From Ashinkailepas kermadecensis (taxonomy: Eukaryota; Arthropoda; Thecostraca; Neolepadidae): 64,000 nucleotides of DNA. The notes under the pieces are model-generated. The model made no database searches. It saw nothing but the letters and a program-made list of their open reading frames with translations, and was not told the DNA's origin. The stretch spans positions 151,198 through 215,197 of the forward strand of contig JAOTOM010004053.1 of assembly GCA_034440615.1 (NCBI GenBank). Direction: 5' to 3'. Made by a program: the position numbers and the translations under genes. This document shows, piece after piece, positions 34,498 through 45,600 of the stretch (positions are counted from its first letter, which is position 1; each line of letters starts with the position of its first letter).

Positions 34498-35227
34498 TGG
34501 CTGATGGTGCGTGATAGGGCTGCAATGGGACTGACGCCATCCTTGCCACAGTGGGTGGCTGCGCCGCGACAACTGTGCGCATATTAACATGACTGAACTC
34601 GATGCTGTTATTCGCGGCATCAATCTGGCAGTTGCGCGGGGCATGCGGACGATCGACCTCCGGACGGACTCCGTGCGGTCCGCCGATGGCTTGACACAAT
34701 CAGCGGTCGTGCTGGTCTCCGTACGAGGGCTCACGGCGAGATGCTGACTCGGCGTCGTGCTGAAGTTGTCCGGCAGCTGGTGGAAGAGTCGCAGATTGCA
34801 CTGTCCGTGACGCTCGTCCGATCAGCGGATGATCGTGCTGACGCACCCACCGAGGAAGCGGGTACGCCACGGAACATCGGCCGTAGAGACAGGGGTAGTA
34901 GCTAGACAGGACGGGACTCGGGACGACGGCGCCTTGACATCACCCGTTTCCAGATCTAGTCGGATTTGACGATCGTTGATTGTGGGCCGTCGCGGGCGGC
35001 CGTGTGGAGGCCACTGCGTCGCCCGGACTCAGTGTTGTCCAGCACCTGAGCCAGGTGTTCCACGAGCACGGAGCACCAGCTGAACTGCCGTGCGATAACG
35101 ACACCAAGTTTCGTGGTCGTCATCTTGTGGCACTTGCTGTGTGCTGAGGCGTGTCGCTGTGTTTCGGAGCGGCGTACGTTCCGAGTGAAAACGGCATCGT
35201 CGAGCGCGAGCATCGGATGGTGAACGT

Positions 35228-35387
35228 TGGTTGGTTATTTATTTTACAACACGTCGACCGTTGAGTCATATAGCGTCGCCAGTTTCTCACGCCGATTGGT
35301 CGCGGGCGAAGAGTAGCGACAGGTGAGATTCGAACCCACAATCTTTCGATTGCGAGACGAGCATCTTACCTCTAGACCACTCGTCCC
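35228..35387 (-). mobile_element. tRNA-derived SINE with target-site duplication
   Basis: On the minus strand the head reads ggacgagtggtctagaggta (A box tggtctagagg) and, about 40 bases on, gtgggttcgaatctcac (B box ggttcgaatc inside a pairing T-arm), i.e. the RNA polymerase III promoter of a tRNA. The anticodon and acceptor stems no longer pair fully. The ~70-bp body ends aaaataaataaccaacca. It is flanked by cggatggtgaacgt (35214-35227) and cggacggtgaacgt (35388-35401), a 14-bp duplication with one mismatch, and sits inside integrase coding sequence. Confidence 0.88.
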
Positions 35388-35890
35388 CGGACGGTGAACG
35401 TGATCGCGGCACGAACGCAATGTAGCATCGCCGAAGCCGTGCACCTTTACAATGTGACGCCTCGCGATGGCAAAATGGCTGTTGCCGCGCCCGCTAGCCG
35501 GTGTCTATCCATTGCAGCCTGGGTCAGGTGACGCGGAACGCGGTGTACCGATCACTCTCGGCATGGCGTGGCTACCCGCTTCGTGTCTCTTCAAGCTGTG
35601 GAAATCGACGGCGTTCTACGTCACTGAAGGGACTTGCGCCACCGTGACGACGGAACTGAACACGAACACAATGGGCGTCGGACCGACGATGTCCCATGAT
35701 CGTCGACGTGCCGGCTCGGCGTGCTGGACCATTGGTGACGTGGCTAACGCCGATGCTTCGGACGCTGACGGGGCAGGGCCCGACGGCAGCAGGGAGTCGC
35801 AGCAAATGCCGCATCAGTCATCACGTTCGAATTCGTTCGTCGCAGTGCGCGTCCGCTACGGTCGCCGTGACTGACGCTGGTGTTGTGATC

Positions 35891-36560
35891 TTGAGGATCA
35901 GGAGGTGTAGTATTGTCGCGCGTGTACGGCAGTTGCGGTGTGTGGTGAGCTGGCCTGCTGGTGAGCGGAGCCTGGAGTGGCGTGACATCGTGTGACCTGT
36001 GGAACAGGGAAGGGTTGGCTCGGGAGAGGCGGACGAGCGTGGTTTGTCGTGTGTTGCTGGTTTGTTTTGGAGTTTGGTGCAGCGTGAAGGTATTTTGGCA
36101 CAATACGATGAGTAGTCGTTTGCACCACATATATTCTATGGACAGGCTTATTGAGAATGTCATGTACGTCACCACGGCATTGCAATAGATAAAAAGTGAA
36201 GCCAAAAATCGTACGGCTACAAAAGTGCTCTAGCCAGGATGAAGGAATAAGTACCGTTCCAGAAGCAAAACAAATAATTCGAACAATTTTTTTTCAGGAG
36301 AAATAACGAAGCAATATTACGTCTAATATTATCTAACTTAAAGGTAAGAAGGCAAAAGCTTACCGGTATGTGCTTCGAGTTCGCACTTTTTCCTACAAGC
36401 CTCAATGATCGTGACGTCAGAAGCATTGCAAGTTATCAGGAGCCACCCATCCACGAATGCTTCTTGTGCTTGTATGAGCATTGCATTGTGCCAGTTACAT
36501 CCTTGTTCTCTGCGGTGTAGGTTCTTTTCTGGGTCGTTGGGACGTTGTCAATATTTCAAG
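35891..36560. other. Upstream flank of the phosphatase gene
   Basis: No gene recognised. This should hold the promoter and 5' UTR of the downstream gene, or an intron if a non-coding first exon lies further upstream; 'tatttcaag' just before the ATG could be an acceptor. I could not assign a TATA box with confidence. Confidence 0.35.
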
Positions 36561-36672
36561 ATGATGAAGTCCGTATGTACAATGAAGCTGCTCTCGGTAA
36601 TATTTGGAAGCATAACTTTTTGCATTGCAACTGATATGTACCAGCCACAACAGATACATCTGTCCTATGGAG
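36561..36672 (+). CDS. ACP7: ACP7 exon 1: signal peptide and N-terminus
   Basis: The ATG at 36561 (a second in-frame ATG follows directly) opens a frame with the hydrophobic run LLSVIFGSITFCIA, a likely cleavage site after it, then YQPQQIHLSYG, the start of the mature-protein signature. The exon ends ggag|gtgaga, phase 1. Codon use is AT-rich, unlike the GC-rich later exons, and follows the local composition. Confidence 0.82.
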
Positions 36673-39600
36673 GTGAGAAATAATTGCCTAGGCAAGTAGG
36701 TAGGTAGGTCCTACATCAAAATGCCAATGTGACAAGTATGACATGATAGGTGCATGAGCTATCATGGCTATCATACAGGCTGAGTGAATGTGAAACATTA
36801 CCAATAAAGATAACATGTTGTGGGGTTTTGGTATTATTGCAGTTTAAGGAAATTATTCAGTTCTTGGATTTTTTAATACAACATTTATGAACATGATTAA
36901 GATCATGCAACCACTAATTTTATCTGCAAATGTTTACTTCTCAGTTCGCAAAGAACTACACCATCATAATATTCACTGTGCCAATATAGCTAGCACATTA
37001 TTATCCATACCTGGTGTGTCACAGATATGATGAAGTAAAAATTAAACACTTCAAGGAAATCAATTAAACATGCTTTATTGTCAGAAACCCTAAGTGTCTG
37101 GCTAATTCCACATTCATTCCTGATTTTGAAAAGGTTTGATGAGCTCTATTGAAGGCCCATTAAAAAAAAACATTTGGCAATGAAACCTTAGCATTGGAAA
37201 AATTTGAAGCAGTTCTCTGAGACTAAAATGCTCCTGAACAGCAGTGTCCTGGTGAATCCTGATCCTAAGTAAGAAGTGAGGTGACATGAGCAGCAATAAT
37301 TCAGCTGATAAGACAAGGAAAGGTAAGATGGCTATATAGGCACATGCACAGGCTATAGAGGCTGTGAGAAGTTGGGTGTGAGAAGTCTCTGGCTATAGAG
37401 AGAAGTCAGGTAGCAATATGCACAATGAGAGGTCAGGTGGTGACACAAGCACAGGGAGATGCAAATTGGTTGGACAGGCACAGGGAAATCCCAGTCACGG
37501 GTGCATGGAAATATCAGATGGTGGTATATGTCAAATTGTGACCAGTGCGGGTTAGGTGGAGCTCAGATAGATGTCAGGTGGTGATGTAGGCATGGAGATA
37601 GGTCACACAATGACACAGTGATGTTCTGTCACTTGGCATCTTGGTCAAAATGATCACTTTTGCTATTTGTTACATAATATACCTACTTAGCTTTATAATT
37701 ACCTATGCAATTACTGGGCATGAAAAAGATCCCCCATTGTTGCACTTGTCACTTGCTAAATTGTTCTGTTGACAAAGTGATGTGGTTTGCTGGGACTCAT
37801 TTTACCAGAGGCAAATTGATGAAAATGGCTACAATCCACCTGCCATTTTATGCCATTTTGGTAGATTTTAGAGTATGTGTGCCATTAAGAATGGTAAATT
37901 TGCAGCTTAAGGTTATTTTTTATTTCTTTGATGATTGCGATGAATTGCAGTTTAGGGAAGTGCAAACAGCCAGCGTCATTTTGCACCCATTTTGATTTCT
38001 TGGAATTTCTTTTTCCAATGCAATGTTTATGAATGTACTTCACATGATGTGGCCACTTATTTCCTCTGCAAATGCACACTTTTAAGTTAGGAGGCAAAAT
38101 AACACCAACAAGGGGCTTGGGGCTGGGTAGTATACCATAAAAAACAACATTCAAAATAAGGTTTAAAAATGCATCATAATCTAGAATCTACCTTCCATCA
38201 AAGAATGCAATTTTTATGGATTTTTTTTTAAATCTTGAAATGCAAAAAAACTAACAAGACCTAGCCTGAACCATTTTCAAAGAAAAAAGCTCACATAACA
38301 AAAAATCCAACTAAAAAAATGCCTTATAAAAGCATGACCTAACCTAACTTAACCAAACCAATTTGTATGCTTCATGGAGGTAAAATGTGCATACAACCTG
38401 TAGTGTTGTTATGTTGGTTGGTTATTTGGGCTTAGGGGCGCATCGACTGCGATGGTCATACAGTGCCCATTTTGTTGTTATGTTGCAACACTGATTACTA
38501 CCTTAAGCTGTGATAATAACAAAAAAAAACATTGATAGTGCTGAAGCAGCATTGGCTGTGCTGAATAATAATCCAGATAACCTTATTGGTGTATGAGATG
38601 TACTTTCTGGTTAGGTTTGCAAATTATTGGTAGTACTTTGGCACTACCGAAGATTTATAAAACAATGGTAGTATTTTACAGCAGTACCTACCTACCTATT
38701 TACCATGCATTGTCATAGCCCTAATATTGTTTTCTTAGAAAATGGACATGACATACATTCCCAACTTACAACAAAATTCATCCCATGTCTTTTTACACCA
38801 TAATATTGAGTAGAGCATATTTGAATATTTACCAATGTCTACAATGCTTCAATATACCATTATTGCACAATATGTGCATATGCATATTACACACAATAAT
38901 TACACACAATACACAACATGCACACAATATGTGCATATATATGCATATCGTTTTCCAGTGTAATGAAATATTCGGAGATTACCGAAACCTTCGTCATAGA
39001 GTTGAGAATGCAAAGCGAATACCATTCGAAATAATCAACAATATAACTTGCCCGAAATGGTGTCAGGCGCTGACATGCCGGACATGCATCGAAAAGCCAT
39101 GTCCGAAATGAATACGAGTATGGTGAAAATGCTAATTGTGATGATCAACATTATCGACCAAATTTAACCTAGAAGGGCGAATACTGAATATGCATGAATC
39201 CAAACAAGTTCTTGCTTGATGTTTGTTTCTACTTACATTCTTGAAACTCAATGGCAATGCTGCTCTGTGCGCAAAATACACATATCAATATAGGACATCA
39301 CACTGAAAAACATAATTGCTGTGCGTTTTCTTGTTCCAAGGTTCGATGTCACCGAAATTGGCGCACTTGTTGCACATATGCAAAATATGTTGTGATGAGA
39401 GTAGTTCTTACGTCATCAAGGGCTCTGGAAGAGTTGGAAATTTGTATTAACTTTCACAAAATCCATATGTCTTGTGCACAACAGTTTACAGTTGGCTTTT
39501 AGTAGAGAAAATAGAGCACGCTGAGAGAAGGAGACCGATGTCTCTCTGAACACCACATACCATGCTCACCACATTTCATAGCTTTGTGTCGAAAGCGGGT

Positions 39601-42600
39601 TAGCGTCATCCCTGAAAGTTATTGTCTGAAGACGAAAGGTATCGGATTATGGTGGGGTGTGGTTGATGGGGAGGGATCAACGATCTCCAGCGAACGACAT
39701 TCGTCCAGTTTAGAGTGGTGAGGAAGCAATAGTGGACTAAATCCGGTAAGCATTAGATAATTGGGTCCTTTTCATACTCGTTATACCCCAACGAGCTGAG
39801 AGTCCCTCCACGATAATCTCCTACATTTTTTTTTGTAGAACAATTGCCAGTCCTGACAATCGAAGCCGTCGCCAGGTTTTCGAGGTGAGGTGGTGTGTGA
39901 GGGGGCTGGAAGAATACAATTGCTTGCCCCAACTTGCTTGATAAAAGAACGCGAATTTCTAGAATTCAAGTCAATGTATATTTCGCGAGCAGGGAACAGT
40001 GGTTAGGGGCCAGTGGGCAGGGAACAGGGGGAAAATTTTGCTTTTAAAGCAACGAAAATGTCCAGAATTTAAGCCACAATATTTTGGGGCAGCGGAAAGT
40101 ATGCAGGGGACGTGGGCAGCGCACAGGAGTTACAGCGAACTGAAGGAAACTCGTTCCGATAGGTATTCCGAAATATTTCCGTCTCTCAGCATACCCTGTT
40201 CTATCTAATGAAAGCTAAGTATACTGTTGGGCACAATGAATATGGAACTTTGCGCAAAGTGTACAAATTTGCACCGCTTCCTAAAACGTAAATAACGTCA
40301 GAGGTAGTCTCAAAGTAGTGAGGGGAAAGCTCAACTTTGAAGCAGTGGGATACACTTCTGGAACATTACCCAGTCGCCGACGTAGAACATCCCTTTCAGA
40401 AATTGTGTGCTGATTACTTTTATCTGAATGGGTCTAGCTATATAGTTGTAGAACATACAGTAGCTAGCTTTCTATATTCCACTGCGGATGGACGAGACAC
40501 GGAAAACCCTTGTACAGCACACATGGGTGTTGATTTCTGAAAATTATTTTGGGGAAAAATACATGAAGGCACAGGCAGACCGACATGGATTGTGGGACAC
40601 ACTCCATGGGGAGCTCCACTCCATCTGGAAGATTACCGGCGACTGTTGGAGGTACAGTAGGGTGGAAAGGAGCCACGTGATCATAGGTGCGGCATTTGTC
40701 ATGCTTCTGTCTGATTTCGCCTGCAATTCGCTCGCCCTTGCATTCATGTCATCCGTGACCCAATGGAAGGGGTGCAGCCCATCCACTACCTCGCCTCTCT
40801 GTGCTCGTAACACCGCAATGTATCCCTGGCAAAGTGGGAGCCCATCATGTGCAGATGTGCAGGACGTAAAGTGGAAGAACTCTCTGAGCTTCAGCTCTAA
40901 AAGCTTCTTGCTGTCGTGAACATCCGTCTCGATTCTGCGGACAAGAGTGTGCATGGTTGAATCCCTGTCCACAGCATCCTTGATCATTTCCAATGACATC
41001 GGCTTCCGGTCGTCCGCTACCGCAGCTACCATCACATCAACACACTGCTCCAGTACAGCTGATATATCGTCTTCTTCAGATGCTCGACAGCGGAGGCCAG
41101 CCACCGTACTCACAGCTGGATTAATTGCCAGGACGTCAAGACCTAGACGTCCTTGTCGACGTCCAGGGACGAGGATGACCTAGAAAGCGGTTGTTCAGCG
41201 TTCGCGCCTTCAGCCTGGATTGGATAGGTCCTGGAGTCCTAGTTTAGGGAGGTCTCCCAGTGAATGGGCTCACAAGGTCTTGGATCGCTTCCTCTTCATC
41301 TCTGGTCAGCTGTAAAAGCTACACTCGTTTTGCCATTAGGTTTCGCTCCTGAACAGTTAAGCATCTTATCTCACTGAGGACGTCAAGCTTATATCCAGAG
41401 GCGAGCCCCTGCCCCCCCCGCCAAGGTTGCTGTGGAAGTCAAGGTGCAGGGATTTCCCGCAACAGCCGATAAAATCGAACATAGCTTGTTGACCAGTTAG
41501 GCATGTAGCCGTCGTATCCGTTGCCTACTGGTCTTCGACGTAAGCCCAGTCTTCCTCGGTGACCTTCTCCGTCGTCAGATGGTGCTATCAATGACAAATT
41601 CACCAGTGGAAGGTACGAAAATCTACCCTCATCTCGTAGATTTCCTGTAAATTTGTGCTGTAGAGTAATTGCACACGCATGCGTCGCCTGTGTAATTTGT
41701 ATGCTGGTGATCCCAACGGTATGTGTGTTATGGCCACTGGCATTTTTTCCGAGGTCATCAAACATGAGATTCTTTGGCTTTTTAAGTGGTTTTCCCCAAT
41801 GGAAATATAATAACCTATATTTGTTGAAGTCGCAAATGTCCATAGAAACTATATTTCGAGTCGTTTTGAAAATTCCACCGACATCATATATTTTGACGTG
41901 AACTCGAATGCCACTTTTTATATTATCAAGACATGCCCTGTTATGTGAGCCTTCGATTAAGCAACTACAAAATCTTAAGCGTATGCCTTTAAATCTAAGT
42001 TTTTTTTACCGTTTTTAAAGGTCGTTTTTCCTGTCTATGCCTGACGAGCTATTGTTCTCGAGAAGCAGCAGTTGTGCTGGAAGCGGAAGACGTAGGATGT
42101 TCTCGTGCGTCGCAGCGTATTACAATGACCTCTATTTGACATCCTCGAGGAATTTCAACGTCGGTTTTCTGCACAATTGTACCGGTTTATGAAATATAAA
42201 TAGACCTATGCTCGAGTGGCTTGCTCCCCCCCCCCCCCCCAATGCCCAAGTCGCAACTGAATTTTAACTTTGCATTGTTTAAAGCATGGCATAGGCTGCT
42301 TCATTACTTTCGGTAAGGCAAAAGCGTAAGGCGGTAAGGGCAGGTAAGGCGGTTCGACCCTACTTTCGGGAAGGTAAATGAAAGCACACCGCTTTCCCTT
42401 TGAGTATGATATTTCATGCTTTGAAATGAGGGTTTCCAGCCACTTCAGGAAGTTGAGTGTGTGGATTATCACGCTTAATCAAGATCCCAGGTGGTAAAGC
42501 AAACTTTGCCGCTGTACGAGTGTTTGCATCCACATACTGTGTGGGTACACACTCTACTGCGTACCCACATCCCCTCGCCGCGGCGACTGATAACGGCATG

Positions 42601-45600
42601 ACACTCGAAGATATGCATCGCCTCATGTGGCTCGCCGTTATCGATTGCAGTCTAAGAGATGTCGGCGAGCACAATAGGAGAGGCAGCACGAGTTTTAGTC
42701 GAGGGTTGATACGATTAAATGTCACCCTGTCACTCAGTTACAGCCTTTAGTCGCAGATCGGACGTGCCAGCGACACATACCTTGTTGAGCGCTGTTGTGA
42801 GACGAAAAACGCACTCCGGTGCGATTTGTTGTGCATTCCGCGAAAACTCCTGAATATTTTGTAAACTATAAACTGCGAATCATGTTCCCCAAGCGTGCCG
42901 ATCAGGAAAAGCTTGGAAAGATAATCAGCAGGCTGAGTGCAAGAGTTGATGACCCCCGTGTTAACACGCGCGCGCGCTAAAGGGCCTCTGACATAGAGCG
43001 AAGGGTGGAGGGGGAGGACGACGGATTGAACCCGGTAATGTTCTTAAAATCCTACAACTACTGGAGCTAGAAGCGCGAAATTTGGAGGGGAGATCACAGC
43101 TGCAGAGAACTCTGCAGCATAAATTTGATGGCCGTCGGTCAATGCCCTGAGGGTCAAATGAGGTCGAGATCGGACGGCACGCCCTGCCACACACCGCGCC
43201 GATGAATCCTTTGTGACCTTGAACACTAGACGGCCCGTCGGTCTACTTTGTTGTATCCCGTAGTTCCTATATTTACGAAATGATTTGTTTATTGCATAGG
43301 ATGCACTTATGAATTTGCAAAAAAAATCGCAAGATTTAAGTCCAATATTGCGATATATCATCGAAAAACAGTAGGGGTGGACGAATTACGCACCCCCCCC
43401 CCTTCCCGGTGCGCGGGATCGCCTTCCATGCTAAGGAAGGCTAACCTGCGTACGATTCCCCTGGATAAAAATAATCAGACAATCTCATTGTGTATGCCTT
43501 CGTTGAAGTGCTTCTTCTGGTGGAAAAGCTACTTGTTCCGCGAGACAAATCATTTTCTACTTTTACGGTTATGCGGCACAATAGAAAATCGATACAATTT
43601 TTCGAACGTGTGCTGACATAAAGCAGACTATTGGATTCCATGCGAATTCTTCTCTCTTTTTTTGGTACTTCGCATTGGCAGCGGCGTCGGTGGCACGGCT
43701 AAACGAAAAGTGTTATTGGAGATCGTGCACCGCCCATATCAGAATCATCATTGGAGATCGTGCGCCGCCCATATCAGAATCATCATTGGAGATCGTGCGC
43801 CGCCCATATCAGAATCATCATTGGAGATCGTGCGCCGCCCATATCAGAATCATCATTGGAGATCGTGCGCCGCCCATATCAGAATCATCATTGAAGATCG
43901 TGCGCCGCCCATATCAGAATCATCATTGGAGATCGTGCGCCGCCCATATCAGAATCATCATTGGAGATCGTGCGCCGCCCATATCAGAATCATCATTGGA
44001 GATCGTGCGCCGCCCATATCAGAATCATCATTGGAGATCGTGCGCCGCCCATATCAGAATCATCATTGGAGATCCTGCGCCGCCCATATCAGAATCATCA
44101 TTGGAGATCGTGCGCCGCCCATATCAGAATCATCATTGGAGATCGTGCGCCGCCCATATCAGAATCATCATTGGAGATCCTGCGCCGCCCATATCAGAAT
44201 CATCATTGGAGATCGTGCGCCGCCCATATCAGAATCATCATTCGAATGTAAGGGACATGTTGACAATTCTGAACAATGAAGTTCGTTAGCGTCATCAACT
44301 TAAAGTTCGTGACAAGGGAGGATGTAGGTAGGGCTCAATGGTTCCTAGAGCACCGGTGTGTACGTGCGAGAGGAATAAAAGGTGCGATGATGCTGCACCG
44401 ATTCGTACAACCAGCGAGTGTGGATACTATGATTGTGCGAGTGGTGTGGAAGGACAAAGGGTGACGCGATTATACCCACAATGTGGGTGGCACGTGCACT
44501 TCCTTACGTTCCGTTGACAGTATGCCTGTCTTGCCAATTAACGTGAAATACGTTTTGTCAGTGTGCTGTACGTTGTATTCATGCGCATGTATTAAAGTAC
44601 AATGATCGTCATTGAGCTGCCCAGAGCCATCGGTTACTTTATTGCTTCATAATTTGTTCAGTGGAAAAGCTTTGGTAGATCCAGAGTACAATCACTTCCT
44701 TTACATTTAATTGTCCTCATGAAAAAGGTTAGTTTATATAACTTGTTATCTGCTATGTGCCATGATTCGGTATGGGTAACAGTGTTTGTAAATCGAGCTT
44801 GAAATATCCGAAGGTCAACAAATTGGGATCATGGTAATATGCACAGGAACATTCGACGTCTTTTTCCTCCAGAACAATTGCTGGTTCTGGGGAAAATTGC
44901 TGTCGACAGTTGGAAACAGAAAAACGTCCTTGAAAACAGCCAGTACAAAGTGATAATTAGAAGCACAAGAGGATGGATGGTCTTTTAGTTGCATAAACGA
45001 AAGCTTATATACCAGAGGATGCTTTGAAAAAAATGAATTCGAGTCGGACATCATGATAAAGAAGATCACGTGACTTTTGGTCACGGGGTCAAATCCGTAG
45101 TTTGGAGGAATTTTAAAAACAATATCAGATATGGATTATACGGCCTTTTGCGACTTCAACAATGTGAGGGTGTTATACTTGCATCGAGGCAAACAACTTA
45201 AAATAGCAATCAAAGAATCAAACATTTGCTAACCTTTAGTAAATGCGCGAAGCCATAACTAAAGCACCGTTGAGTTGGTGGGATTAAAAGCTTAACAGGT
45301 TAATCATACGCATGCGATTATCCTATGGTACAATTTTGGGCGAAATCCGTGACACGAGAGTGGACGACCCTGGTCGATTTGCTATGGACATCACTAGCTC
45401 TGGTCGAGCCGGCTTTTGCTTTTTTTCCTCTGCTGTTGCTGTTGCTGTCCCTGCAGAATGCTCATTGAGCTGGTGCATCTCCATGAGGCGAAGCGCTCCT
45501 TCGGACATCTCCGGTGTTGCATGCACGCATCTCTCCCTGTGCGTATAGCGACCACCCATTAACATAGCATAATGTAATCTCAGCCAACCTACTCTGTTCC

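Larger units (their letters stand above)
33775..35890 (+). pseudogene. Decayed LTR-retrotransposon pol (RT, RNase H, integrase)
   Basis: Read across several frames: a reverse-transcriptase region with PCVDDLLVDQD near 33898 (the YVDD-type catalytic box with Tyr replaced by Cys), then a TRRAVLAWCGQL...CGWLRP stretch near 34105; an RNase H-like stretch near 34590 (MTELDAVIRGINLA, IDLRTDS); an integrase core near 35050 (VFHEHGAPAELPCDND and PSENGIVERE), continued after the SINE (IAEAVHLYNVTPRDGK-like near 35430). Frames are broken repeatedly and no LTRs were found. Whether it belongs to Ty3/gypsy or BEL/Pao I cannot say. Confidence 0.6.

Noticed and set aside
35318..35389. A functional tRNA gene on the minus strand
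   Set aside because: A and B boxes and the T-arm are good, but the anticodon and acceptor stems do not pair, and the unit has a SINE body, a tail and a target duplication.
38785..39111. Possible alternative exon with a Cys-rich end (after cgttttccag near 38957)
   Set aside because: The acceptor-like site is present but there is no homology and no compatible donor that I could justify.
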